Positions 46,870 through 58,716 of a stretch of 64,000 bases of DNA are shown here, one piece after another. The stretch comes from Mytilus galloprovincialis. Taxonomy: Eukaryota; Mollusca; Bivalvia; Mytilida; Mytilidae. The notes under the pieces are model-generated. The model was not told where the DNA came from. It saw only the letters and a program-made list of their open reading frames with translations, and did no database searches. A program made the translations under genes and the position numbers. Numbering within the stretch: position 1 is the first letter of the stretch; every line of letters begins with the position of its first letter. The stretch lies in NCBI RefSeq assembly GCF_965363235.1, contig NC_134844.1:55486872-55550871 (forward strand). Reading direction: 5' to 3'.

Positions 46870-48040
46870 ATGTTGTAACAAAAATCGGTAATAGTTTATT
46901 TATTTCGATGTGAAATACCAGTTGTATTTCCCTATTAATTGTGTTTCTATATGTTTATAAGTTTCTCCATAGTTGGAGCACCGTCTATTTGTTAAAACAC
47001 CCCTAAAGTTGGTATAATCTTATTTTTCACCCCTTCAAGTATAATGGACCGTTCCATATGGTAGTATATAAACCAGCTCAAGACAGAGAAACTTTGTCAG
47101 TTTTATGTGGACCGTTGAAGTGATAACATCAGGGATTATTTTCCAATTGGTAAGTAGAGTGAATTAAGTGATTCCAAAGGATATATAAATAGTGTTCGGA
47201 TTTATATGTGGATATTGCAATAGTGATTGTGATACAATGTATAAAGTGAATCTGATATATATATAAGTGGTTATTGTATTAGTGAGAATACAATGTGTAT
47301 ACTTGCTGGTGTTGCAAGTTGTACTATGTGGAAGTGTGAATACTTCATAGATTTGTATTAGTGAGAATATAAGGTGTTTACTTGCTGGTGTTGCAAGTTG
47401 TTATATTGTGGAAGTGTATTAGTGAAGGTGCACTGTGTTAAACCTTACCAGTTGGATAATATTCATTGTATGGGAACTCAAAGGGATAGTTAGTGCGCGA
47501 GTTCAGCTGTGTTATATATATATTCCTTGTGAATTGAAACATTGTGCAAGTGTAATTGTGTCATTGTGTTATTGTGGTTAGTTGCAGACTAACAAGGTGA
47601 TACTACATATTGGTTGTAAATAGAAGTTGTATATATGTGATTTTGTGTCCATACGATTTGTGTGAGACTTGCTTGATGCATGTTGCAAAGTAATCTGTTG
47701 GTGACATGGTGTAATAAAGGGCCGTATGCATGTTGTATAATAATCTGCTAGTGACATTGTGAATAAATCGGTCTGATGCATGTTGCATAGTGATTGCATA
47801 GTGACATTGTGTATATATATTATGTTATGATACAGAGTGTTTATGCATTGTGTATGAGGTACTTCACCTTGCATTTTGATTTATGTGCATTGTGCTGTGT
47901 ATATAGTTTTTGTTGTGAATCAATTTAAGGATGTGTTAATTGTTTTGAATAGGGCAACTGGTTGTGGTGAAAAATTGATTTGAACACTTGAAATCCTGAT
48001 TTATTCAGATACGGATCCATTGATCGCACGGTTACACGTT
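46870..48040 (+). other. GT-skewed block with reiterated modules and a TATA-like start
   Basis: GTATATAAACCAGCTCAAGA (near 47063) resembles a core promoter, and CAATTGGTAAGTAG at 47145 resembles a splice donor. From 47200 to 47900 the plus strand is rich in G and T. A ~90 bp module (CTTGCTGGTGTTGCAAGTTG) occurs twice and a ~55 bp module (TGCATGTTG...GTGACAT) three times. The outer words TGTTGTAACA and TTACACGTTACA could be ends of a solitary LTR, but no target duplication is seen. Treated as a possible fossil element of unknown class. Confidence 0.3.
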
Positions 48041-48371
48041 ACAATGTGATACACGCGAAATATATTGGTGACTTAAAAAAATGTTATAATCAAATTTCAC
48101 TTTGTGAAAAATATAATGTATTAAACTTTACAATAATTAGTATTTGAGGAAAACACATTCAAATTTTATAACCAATCAAGTCAGTTTCAACAGCCAAAAT
48201 ATTGCGAAAATGGGTAAAGGGTACAAGAAATGATTTTACAAGAAACATGTACATTCCATATCATTTTTTTTTCTTTTCAAATTTCTTAGATATTTTTCAT
48301 TTTTAATCATTCATACCAAAGAAATTGAAATTAAAGGCTTGTTGTTCTTAAAAAAAAGAGAGAAAAATCAC

Positions 48372-48882
48372 AAAGGAGTAGGTTCAGTATGATCCCTTTT
48401 TGGCCCCAAATATAGCAGTTTTGCAAACTTTATAAAATGTAAACTTTTAGATATTTATGGGAAAGAAGAATGCTTCTGTAACATAAATATGGGCTCTTTT
48501 TGGAAATACAATGCTTATGTTTCGGGTACTACAAATGTAGCTTCATTAAGTCGTGCTAAATTACAGAAATCTTCACAATTTTAGCATTTGAGGTAATTTT
48601 TAGACGGTTTCCGTCTTAAATGGAAGTGGCCGCATTTGTGTTCCTTCTTAATATCTAAATGTAAGTTGTATTTGATGATAATAAATAACATATATAAAGA
48701 TTGAGGATGAAAACGGATGCGGTCACTTTCCTTTTTGACAAAAACCAAATGAAAAGTGACATATTAGACATACTGATAGATTTTTAATATTTAAGCTTGA
48801 ATTTGAACGCTTTTAATGACTAAATCAGTTCAAATCTTTCACAGAAACTAATTGAATCTAATAACGTAGACACTTATTAAAA
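48372..48882. mobile_element. GGAGTAGG MITE, copy 3, one end truncated
   Basis: It starts AAAGGAGTAGGTTCAGTATG and runs in the reverse sense of copy 2 through the central hairpin (48620-48735). It stops about 40-100 bp before the other TIR. Confidence 0.7.
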
Positions 48883-49728
48883 TAGAACGAAATTCATAAC
48901 AGTGTGGTCAACAGTAAAACGTTTATTAGTAATTGTACTGAAAAGTTTACCTTTAACTTGTTTGTCGTGGGCGATGATTTTATGCTCACTCAGTCTATCG
49001 GAGGCCTTCAAGTGGGGATTTAAATAATCATTTGTTACAAATTTTGATACATAAAATGAAACTTTTTTTTTACAAATCATTTAAGGAATTTATTTTAAAT
49101 AATTGTTATACCATCACTTACAACAGTTTCACTTTTAAGAATATTAATGTCCAGAGCTGATATCAATAAATTATATATAAATATACTAAATAAATAAATG
49201 ATTTGGAAAATACATTGAAGGTATAAAAAGTCATGAGAATTCCGAATGCAATTAGGTTATATCCGGGCACTCTGATTCTAAACCATGGTTCCATCTGGGT
49301 TTTCTGGTTCTGAACCTTGGTTCTTTGGTTCGAAACCATGGTAACTGGTTCAACATCCGGGTTGTTTGGTTAAGGCAACCCAACTTCTTGGTTCCATCTG
49401 GGTTCTATTCTAGAAGATTCTAATGTTCCCGTTGAACATAACAGAAAATAACCGCAAGTCTCCGAATAAAAAGGTAAAGTAGGTCAAAGACGCTAAAATT
49501 ATTTTATAACATTAAACATTTTAGCATCGACGGTAAAGGAAGCTATAAGGTATTTATCTTCTCATTTTAATTATTTTGATAAGGAAACTAGATAAAAATA
49601 AAGCATCGTATAGATTTTTAAAACAAACCGAAGTATACAGTATATCGAACATCCTTTTATTTAATTCAGTCATTTTGTTTTCTTTTTTTTCCCTTTACTC
49701 ATCCCTTATTTATGTAAATATGTCTAGA

Positions 49729-49846
49729 CAGTGGTGGATCCAGAACTTTTCCTAAGGGGGGCCCGCTTCAGTCATGTTTCAATGATTCCCTATATAATCA
49801 ACCAAATTTTTCCCACGAAGGACACCCCCCCCCCCCTGGATCCGCT
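49729..49846. mobile_element. ~118 bp MITE, TIR CAGTGGYGGATCCAG, copy 1
   Basis: CAGTGGTGGATCCAG at the left and CTGGATCCGCTC at the right. This end sequence is widespread in animal genomes and is usually attributed to hAT-type MITEs. Includes a C run (49826-49838). Confidence 0.65.
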
Positions 49847-50187
49847 CTTGGTTCCATCTTGGTTCTATTCTAGATCATTCTAATGTTCCCGTTGAACGTA
49901 ACAGAAAATAACCGCAAGTCTCCGAATAAAAAGGTAAAGTAGGTCAAAGACGCTAAAATTATTTTATAACATTAAACATTTTAGCATCGAAGGTAAAGGA
50001 AGCTATAAGGTATTTATTTTCTCATTTTAATTATTTTGATAAGAAAACTAGATAAAAATAAGCATCGTATATATTTTTAAAACAAACCGAAGTATACAGT
50101 ACATCGAACATCTTTTTATTTAATTCAGTCATGCTGTTTTCTTTTTTTTTCCTTTACTCATCCCTTATTTACGTAAATATGTCTAGA

Positions 50188-50306
50188 CAGTGGCGGATCC
50201 AGAACTTTTCCTAAGGGGGCCCGCTTCATTCATGCTTCAATGATTCCCTATATAATCAACCAAATTTCCCCCACAAAGGGTTTGGGGGGCGCCCCCTGGA
50301 TCCACC
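50188..50306. mobile_element. ~119 bp MITE, TIR CAGTGGCGGATCCAG, copy 2
   Basis: Same as the copy at 49729, at the same position in the second tandem unit, so the MITE was present before the duplication. A one-ended relative (TGGATCCGTCACTG) ends at 24053. Confidence 0.7.
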
Positions 50307-50937
50307 TATGCTAGAAGTTTTAAAACCACCCAATTAGGACATGTTGTTTATATGGCTAACGACATGTGCATCTAGCCACTTGACCAGTTGACGACTTGCA
50401 TATATATTTGATTGCACATTTATTATCAAGTTCGACTGAATTTATTTAATGGATTTTTAATAATGTCAGATTTGAAAGAAATACATGTGAAGTATATGTT
50501 AGAAATCTTTTTGTTCAAAACAGAATGTTAAAAGACATATAAAGGAAAGTTATGATCAATAAGTTGGTAAGCTTTAATTAGTTGGAAAAAAAGTTATAAA
50601 TATAATAAAATGTATAATTATGTACAATAAATTGGCAAATTTGATACTCATGCAGTCGTTGTGAAGGGCATGCATATAATCATTCGGCCAAAAATAAAGA
50701 AATCAAGATTAAGATTCAATATTATTTTTATAATAAAATTAATTGTACATGTGTTAATGACGGTGCTAGTGGGATATGTATCACCAGCACAATAGTAAGA
50801 ACTTCTGTGTTGGCGCCATGATTTAGGAACATAAAGAGTTACACTAGTCCGTCTGTCCCGAATGTCCCATAAAAACGGGTTCTGCTCTTCTTACTTTAGT
50901 TTGCCTCAATCAAATACTTCAAAACCTAAACACAATA

Positions 50938-51235
50938 TATAAAAGGAGCTGATGCATGAGTGCCAATGAGAACTCTCCACAAGAGACTAAATGACACAGA
51001 AATTAACAATTATACAATGTAGCCTAGGTCACCAACACGGTCTTCAACAATGGGCAAGGTTCATACCGCAAAGTCAGCTTTTAAAGGCACCGACATGACA
51101 ATGTAAAACAATTCAAACGAGAAAACAAACGGTATAAGTTATGTACAAAAAATAAACGAAAAACAAAATAGGCACGTGCATATAAAATAAGGCGGGGTTA
51201 AACATGTTAGCGGGATCCCAACCCTCCCCCGTATG
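50938..51235 (+). mobile_element. Mussel repeat A, copy 9
   Basis: GATGCATGAGTGCCAATGAG, AAATGACACAGAAATTAACA, ending AGGCGGGGTTAAACATGTTA and GCGGGATCCCAACCCTCCCC. Confidence 0.75.
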
Positions 51236-51560
51236 TGGCATGAGTGCCAATAAGAACTCTCCACAAAAGACCAGATCACACAAACACTAAAAACTATGGG
51301 TCATATGCAGCTTTCAACAATGAGCAAAGTCAATACCGCATATAGTTATCAATAAAAGGCACTGAAATGACATTGTAAAACAATATTCAAACGAGAAAAA
51401 AAACGAACAAATTTATGTAAAAAAAAATGAACGAAAAACAAGTATGTAACACATAAAAAACGACATTCATTGAATTACAGGCTCCTGACTTACCACAAGC
51501 ACATACATACCGAATAAGGCGGGGTTGAACATGTAAGCAGGATCCCCACCTCAACACAAA
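51231..51560 (+). mobile_element. Mussel repeat A, copy 10, head to tail with copy 9
   Basis: Starts TATGTGGCATGAGTGCCAAT directly after copy 9 and ends GCGGGGTTGAACATGTAAGC. Two head-to-tail copies suggest serial insertion into a preferred site or a dimeric form. Confidence 0.7.
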
Positions 51561-51667
51561 ATCAAATTTGAAATTTTTAAGTGTCACTTTTACCGTTCAA
51601 GAGTTATCATGTCCCTTTAAAAAATATAAGAAGTGCTGACTATCTCGTTACCTTTGTCTTAAATAAG

Positions 51668-51891
51668 GAGGCCCCTCATGGGGGGTCCTAGTAATCACAT
51701 AATCACCATTTTTTTGCCAATATAATCACATAATCATTAAATATTTGCTTATCTTTAGTAATCAAATTATCATAAACTAAAAATACAGTCCTAGGTAATC
51801 AAATAATCATGAAATATTTGGCTTAATAATCAAATAATCATTAAAAAAACGGCCAAGTAATCACATAATCAAAAACCCCATGAGGGCCCTC
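51668..51891. mobile_element. 224 bp MITE with TAATCANATAATCA motif arrays
   Basis: Ends AGGCCCCTCATGGGG and CCCCATGAGGGCCCTC are inverted. Between them are six double words of the type TAATCACATAATCA. No other content. Confidence 0.7.
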
Positions 51892-52769
51892 AATAAGTCT
51901 GACTCAATCAAATGTTATGAACCTTATACGCGATTCACATTACCCCATAACACAGATATGTGAAGCTCAATATTGGGTCACGATGGCGTCACTGTTCATG
52001 TTTTTTTTATATGTAAAAAGTTGTGGTACGATTACCAATGATACAAATGTCAACCCGGAGCCTTGAGATAGGAAAACTGCTAAATCTATTGTTTCTGTTC
52101 TTTAACTTTAATTTGCCTCAGCCAAATGTTTTGAAACTTATTCACAATGCTTATGGTCACAAAACGGTCAAAATTACGCGAATCCTGCATCTATATGTGG
52201 AAGTTTACTCATTTTTTTCACAAGCAGGGGCATCTGTGATTAATAGACATATTCTACATTTACTTCAGTAATCAGCTTATTTTCTTCCATTGAATTCTTT
52301 TTTAAATAAACTGAACTTGCACATTTTTTTTCAGGATCTCGGTGCAGTTTGGTAACAGACAGTGATATCAAGTTAAATGTGACCAACTTAACAAAGTGTT
52401 TCACTTCTAGATTGAGCTCTCTGTCTAATTGTACTTTAATGGTTCTTAGCATTGAGTTCAGTTTATTGATATGCGTATACCTTCTGTGTGAATTTTTATG
52501 ATGTAAAAGCAGACTATTCATACCTACATGTCCATGAAATGAAATCTAAGGTAAAATGATTGAAACATTTTGCATTATCTATCACAGCTGGCAGAACATG
52601 ATGCTACTGAAGCAGTAAATTTTCTTACTTGATATTCACGGAAATTAAAGGATTTAGTTTCATCTGAACCAAACATTCTAAAAAATTGAGAATGGAAATG
52701 TGGAATGTGTAAAAGAGACAGTAACAATGTCAAAAGAGCAGAAAGCAGTCAAAGGCCATTTATGAGTCC

Positions 52770-52912
52770 TCATAGCTGACTATGCGGTATGGGCTTTGCT
52801 CATTGTTGAAAGCCGTACGGGGACCTATAGTTGTTAAAGTCTGTGTCATTTTAGTCTTTTGTGGATAGTTGTCCCATTGGCACCCATACCACATCTTCTT
52901 TTTTATATCTTC
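52770..52912 (-). mobile_element. Mussel repeat A, copy 11 (inserted in repeat B)
   Basis: AGCTGACTATGCGGTATGGG to CACCCATACCACATCTTCTT, reverse orientation. Repeat B sequence is found on both sides. Confidence 0.7.
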
Positions 52913-53059
52913 AACAAAGCGAGAAAATCCCTCTTCCAGAGGCGGGCTTCAGATGGCCCTTAACAAAATGTGTACCAGTTCAAACTTCAAATTATAAAAT
53001 CAACTTACAATTAAAAATATACAAGACTAACAAAAACCAGAGACTCCTGACTTGACGTC

Positions 53060-55690
53060 AAGGTAATCATACCAAGAGACACATCCAATATGCAAAGGTC
53101 AAGAGTCAAAAAGTCATAGTCTGGTCAAGAGATTCTTGTGAAAAAATAAAGGATTTTGATAAAAGGGTCATTGTGGTACACTAAACTAACAATATATCTT
53201 ATGTATCTAATATATCTTAGAAGATGTGGTACGAATGCCAATCATACAGTTAATTCTCCATTTAATTCAAACAAAATATGATACAAGTTTTACATTGAGG
53301 ACAAAGGTCAAGCTCACATGAAGTTTCTCGTGCCAATAGACTCATATAGAAAACCTAGGGCAGAGACAGAAACACAAGACATATAATTGAATGGAACTTG
53401 TATTGCAGGTCACTACAATTGCCTTCAACAAAGAATATAAACTCTCGCAACAAAGCAAGATTAACCCCGTCTTTCACTAAAGTTTGAGCAGGATTCTTTG
53501 CAACGATTATCTTAACACATATAATTGAGAATCGAGTCGTGCAGTTATGTCAAGAAATTAAAACGGTAAGATTAAACATTAAAACAGTAAAAACTAGCCT
53601 AAGGGTTTACCATTAATTTTTAACCCAACCATATGCTAGATAGTACTATGGTAAACTTATGGATACACATGATACAGTCATGAAATTGAATATTTGAAAT
53701 AGTACGACCAGAACAATACAAGACAGAGTTGTAAACAAAAGAAAGTAATGATGCATATCGAATTTTTAATTCCAATGCACAAATTAGGAACCGTAGTTTT
53801 CATTCAATTTATTTATCTAAAATGTACGCTTGGGTTAAACAATGGAAATTAACACTGTATATTTATATAAACGATCAATCTTGTAATAATAATAAAAAAA
53901 AAGTTTATTCATGGTAAAAAAAAACCAAAAAAACTTTTAAGTTAATAGTGACCCGCGTTATTTCAGAAAATATCTTATTGATTAAGAGAACAAAAACTTC
54001 TACGTTGTGATCATTTAAGAGTGGCCTTCTATTTATTCAATGCTAACCATGTGGGCTTTGTTTTTTTTTTTATTTACCATAAATCGATTCGTTCATTCAG
54101 ATATTTTCTGTTTGCCTTGGCTCATGAAGTCCAACACACAACTTCTCACGAAATTGGTATTTTTCTTACAAAAATTACATCCATGTGATGTATTCTTTTC
54201 ATGGAGAATGAATGTTACACCTTATTTTATTTGTTATCGTTTTTTTTTGTGTGTATCATTGACGTATAAGACAAACTGAATCTTCTTTATTCAAATTTAA
54301 AACATACGAGATGGCAATTATGACAAAATAACTAAATTAAACTTACAGCAGAAGAAAGATAATGAACATCGCTTTTATAGTCTTCTAAATATCGAAGACG
54401 CGTGGTCTTTTTAAAAATGATGTAAATTTATAAAGGAAACAACAAACAAAATAGTTCGAATATTTATATTGGAAAAAGTAACGGTGTGTAAATCATAACA
54501 ATTATTTTATTTCAATGAAAATCAAACTGTTGAATTTTTCCCGCTGCGAGCAAATTTTTAATTTTGGTCGCATTTTGAAAATCAATAAATCTTGTATTCT
54601 TGTTGGAAGCTGCACTGTGTAGTTTATACCCGTTTTTTTCAATGCCACACAAATCCAACACAGACAAAAAAATGGTAGGTTCAAGAAATAATTGATGCAA
54701 ACTATACTTTATTGTAGTTTTAACATGGGTAGGCATTATATTCGTGATTATTTTTGCCCGAGTGATATCGAAAAACTATTATAAAAAGTGTCCTAGTTCA
54801 GTGAAAATGTACGTCATACTTATTTCCTAAACAAATAAATAAACAAACATTAATTAATTAACATACAACACTACCAAAGGCCAGAGACTCCTTACTTGTA
54901 TGATTTTGTAAAAAAAATGCATCTTTTTAAAACAGTCGAAAACAAAATTGTCTGTCCAATGGAAAAGTCGAAGCCCAAAAAAGATGAACAGTGCATTATA
55001 GAAACATAGAAGCTGGTTGCAAAAGTTGACGACAAGATCTATTTTATAACTTGAGTATGGCCTAATACTATTAACCTGAAATAAATATATTTATAGCAAT
55101 TCCCTTGATACGAAAGATCTACATGTTGCCTTGGGCTTTTTTTTTCTTTTTTTTTTTTGCTCTTTGGTTGGGTTTTTGTCTCAATGACAATTCAATTTTC
55201 ATTCTTATTATAGATATAACTGCATGTTAAAATAAGAATATGAAGTGTGATAGACAATCAGACCCATTCTTTCCAGGGACCAACAGGCGTTATCAAGCTA
55301 TAGGTCCCCGTATGGCCTTCGACCATTAGCAAAATACACACTTTATAGAATGAAAGCTCCAAGAGGTCTTGGGATGAAAAAAAAAACAAACATAAAAGAT
55401 GAGCGAGAAAAAAAATAGGGATACCGCATGGAAATTGGAAAATGGTCCGCAACATTAATTTAGTCAACTCACTTAGTTGAAATTAAAGACCTGGAGAATT
55501 TTAGCCTTTTGCAATGGATGTGATGTATGTTTAAAAAAAAATCATGGTTTGTTTGGACATTTTTATAAATCAAGTCTTGTTTTTAAATTATTTGCAAGTA
55601 AGTTTTAAGTCATGAACAAATAATCACTCACAGAAAGACGTCAAATCCATCAACAAAAGAAAAAAATTAATAGACGACCGACAACGCACA
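53060..55690. other. Intergenic stretch, nothing firmly assigned
   Basis: Contains a repeat A start fragment at 53220-53250 (AGATGTGGTACGAATGCCAA), a repeat B end near 54830-54900 and T runs at 55135-55160. No gene supported. Confidence 0.35.
54501..54736 (-). other. Unassigned short minus-strand frame
   Basis: The end of the frame reads NGYKLHSAASNKNTRFIDF, then QNATKIKNLLAAGKIQQFDF and a stop. Its composition is more protein-like than its neighbours, but no splice acceptor is convincing and no family is recognised. Confidence 0.15.
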
Positions 55691-55701
55691 GAATATCATG
55701 T

Positions 55702-55820
55702 ATGTGTTCCGGACCATACGAGTATTTGGACCATACGCATATATCATGACCATAAGGGTATACTAATATGGTCCAACCATACACGTATGGTCCAAATACT
55801 CATAAGGTCCGGAACATATT
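55702..55820. mobile_element. 119 bp palindromic MITE with GGACCATACG words
   Basis: ATGTGTTCCGGACCATACG and its inverted counterpart frame the element. GACCATACGNGTAT words occur about six times in the two orientations, so the whole sequence can fold on itself. Confidence 0.65.
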
Positions 55821-56562
55821 TTATTTGCGATCACAAATGCACGAAGACGTCCATTTCTATGTAAATTGGGTCGATTTTTTTATATAAATAAGATGAATGC
55901 GTTTCTGTTGCCAAGTGTTTTTCACAAGTATAGTAGCAGTATAGCAGAACGGTTTAAGTTTCCTATATACACCAAATGATACATTTTGCCAATACAATAA
56001 CGTAAATGCATGCAAATTTCACAAGGTTTAATCCAAATAGCTTTCTTACTATCCAATAACTTTCAAGTACGAAAAAGACAGGGCAGAAGTATATTTTGTC
56101 TTTATGTTTCGTATTTGCACAACTTTTGAAAGTGGATTATGCATTCGTTCTAAAATAAAATTAGACCAGATAAAAGTTAAAAGATTACATAACTCGACAA
56201 TCGCAATTGTTAAATCCGAAAAAGATAATCAATCAATACATGCATTCAGTAAGTCATTCTTTTTTCTGAAAGGACATGGCTTTGCGATATCTTATTATGA
56301 AAATTGATTGTCGAAACATAACAAAAACACAAGTAAAGGACGTTTAATTAATCAATATAAATCAAAACACAAATTCCTGATTAGTATTTCGAATTATTTT
56401 ATATAGGCGTTGAGAACCTTTGGTGACCCCACGGTTTAAATGTTTATATTAAGGACGTCGTGAGCAATGGGCGTTATAGACGAACGTTCACCTAATCTGT
56501 CCCAGTCAATGGGATATTAAAGTGCGCCAATCAATGTCCATAGCCACACTGTTATGAATTCG

Positions 56563-56653
56563 ATACTAAGTGTTTAAAAAGAGTAAAAAATCTTTCATTA
56601 GATGAACTTGAAGTTTCAGGCCAAAATCGGCCTTTAGCGGACCTACTCCTTTA
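56563..56653. mobile_element. GGAGTAGG MITE, end-only copy 4
   Basis: Only the terminal ~90 bp is present, ending GGACCTACTCCTTT, preceded by the inner GTTTCAGGCCAAAATCGGCC block. Confidence 0.6.
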
Positions 56654-56938
56654 AAAAATTGACAGCATGGTAAATTTTAAACGAAAATTCTAAAAAAAAT
56701 TATAAAACTTTCTTCTTTTAACACCTATCTATAGTTTACTACAGTTAAATTCATTCAGAAAGGTCCCCCTCATCTTTAGTGAAAGTATATATAAAAAAGC
56801 TTAATGGTGAAACTGATTTATTTTCATGATAATAGCCCAAATAGGTAAAAATTATTGATAAAAAAATGTGAAAATCCTCAAAATTGGTTCATTTTATAAT
56901 GTTTTGTGTATCACATTTCTATTGTTTGTAGTAGCAAA

Positions 56939-57110
56939 ATGTTCGTCTCAGGTTTAGTAGCTATTGTAGCAACAAGTATGGTTTTTGTCCAATGTCATGA
57001 TTGTAAAGATTTTGACCTATCGGCATCTGACCAGTCTTTTCTAATGAAGCATTACCTCCGTACCTCCAGAAAAGATGAGGGCCTTCCAATAGTAAATCCA
57101 GTACCCTCAG
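56939..57110 (+). CDS. First coding exon of an unidentified secreted protein
   Basis: ATG at 56939 in a good context (GCAAAATG) opens MFVSGLVAIVATSMVFVQC, a clear signal peptide, then HDCKDFDLSASDQSFLMKHY and ends NPVPS plus one base at a strong donor, CTCAG|GTATGA. That makes 57 codons with mixed polar composition unlike the surrounding AT-rich noise. I do not recognise the family. No convincing second exon is visible before 64000 on this strand, so it is either the start of a gene with a long first intron or an orphaned exon. The downstream repeats (minisatellite, recombinase element) would then lie in intron 1. Confidence 0.5.
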
Positions 57111-57474
57111 GTATGATCGTTAAATATGTTTAACCTTTTTAAAACTTAAGTGTCAAAGGCATCTGTTCATACTCTTTTCTGATGTTCTGCTTATTGTGAA
57201 ACAGTACATACGTAAGACAATACTTTCAAAGTTTAAGTAAAACATGAAAAAGACCGAAAATACAACGGCTCATTTAAAAAAAAAACCACGAAACGACGCA
57301 CTTTATTTTACAGTTGAAACATTGCACACACACAGATAAACACAAAATAATCTATGCCTGAGGTAGAAAAGCCTTAGTATTTCAAAAAATTCAAAAATTT
57401 GTAAACAGTAAATCTATAAATATAACAATATCAATGACAATTCATGTCAGCACAAAAAGTGCTGACTACTAGGC

Positions 57475-57700
57475 TTATGATACCCTCGGGGAAATAAATC
57501 TCCACCAGCAGTGGCATCGACCCAGTGGTTGTAAATAAACTCATCATAGATACCAGGATTAAATTTAGTATATACGCCAGACGCGCGTTTCGTCTACAAA
57601 AGACTCAATAGTGACGCTCGAATCCAAAAAAGTACGAAGTTGACGAGCATTGAGAACAAAAATTCCTAAAAGATTTGCCAAACACAGCTAAGGTAATCCA
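57475..57700 (+). mobile_element. Mussel repeat C, copy 2, next to the 27 bp minisatellite
   Basis: CGCCAGACGCGCGTTTCGTC and TAGTGACGCTCGAATCCAAA, ending AAACACAGCTAAGGTAATCC where the 27 bp array begins. Confidence 0.6.
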
Positions 57701-57711
57701 TGCCTGAGATA

Positions 57712-58033
57712 GAGATGCACCTTGTGCAGTGTATAATTGAGATACATATTGTGCAGTTTATAATTGAGATGCATCTTGTGCAGTTTGTAATTGCGAAGCA
57801 CCTTGTGCAGTGTATGATTGAGAGGTACCTTGTGCAGTTTATAATTGAGAAGCACCTTGTGCAGTTTATAATTGAGAGGCACCTTGTGCAGTTTATTATT
57901 GAGAAGCACCTTGTGTAGTTTATAATTACGAAGCACCTTGTGCAGTTTAAATGCATAAATGCACCTTGTGCAGACTTTAATTGAGAAGTACATTGTGCGG
58001 TTTAAGTACAAAAAATGCGCCTTGTGCGATTTA
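57712..58033. repeat. 27 bp minisatellite, about 12 units
   Basis: Unit near GAAGCACCTTGTGCAGTTTA plus TAATTGA. Because 27 is a multiple of 3 and the unit lacks stops in several frames, long artificial frames appear on both strands (minus 57666-57956, minus 57688-58011, plus 57700-57918). Degenerate units continue after the MITE to about 58800. Confidence 0.92.
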
Positions 58034-58034
58034 A

Positions 58035-58716
58035 AGGGGCACTAGCTGCCAAATTCATTGTAACCGATTTGACTCAAATTCTCATGTTTGGTTTATAACA
58101 ATGTAAAACATTTATCCAAACTATCAAAAGTCTAAAATAAACAGTTTACAGAGCATGGGGTAGATAATATATAGGTTCGTTTCGTGTGTATTTTAGTCCA
58201 GACGCCATCTAATTAACTATCGATTTGACCTCAGATGACCATATAAGCGATGTAAACAAAAATAAAGATACGAATAGATTAAACCAACACGTGCAATTGC
58301 ATTTTTATAGGTCTGTTTGATTTTATTTTATAGATTAAAAATAGATGTTTCTCATTGTTTTTAACCATATAAGAATGATTTTATGTGCATCGAATTAGTA
58401 ATCAAATGATTTACCGTAGTTTCACTTTCATTGTTGACATTCTTTTTCTTTAAATAACCAGTACACGTACAATGCATGCGTTGTCAATCTCTAGCTAGGG
58501 GTTAACTTGAAGTTCACATGAATACCGGTTAGAATGATGATGACGTTTTCACTTGCAAGTGAATCAGTCAAAAATTATGTTTAATCGCTTATTTCAACAA
58601 AATTAAAGGAAATTGATTGCTAAAAGCAAATTATTATTTCATTATTCCAATTTGATTAATGATTGATCTTAAAAAAATCATACTTTATTTTTTTATATAT
58701 CGTAGCTAGTGCCCCT
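58035..58716. mobile_element. 682 bp MITE with TTAA target duplication
   Basis: TIRs AGGGGCACTAGCT / AGCTAGTGCCCCT are a perfect 13 bp pair, each flanked by TTAA. A TTAA target and AGGGG ends fit Kolobok-type elements better than piggyBac. It has split a 27 bp minisatellite, so it is younger than that array. Confidence 0.8.

Larger units (their letters stand above)
49387..50308. repeat. Tandem duplication, two units of ~460 bp
   Basis: Units 49387-49846 and 49847-50308 are about 95% identical by eye. Both start CTTGGTTCCATC and both end with a copy of the same small MITE. Confidence 0.88.

Noticed and set aside
46870-48040. A complete LTR retroelement at 46.9-48.0 kb
   Set aside because: No internal coding region, no second terminal repeat and no target duplication were found; at most a solitary fossil repeat.
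57666-58011. 96-107 codon frames with CTRCxSIIN-like repeats on the minus strand
   Set aside because: Translations of a 27 bp minisatellite; several frames are open on both strands, so this is not a gene.
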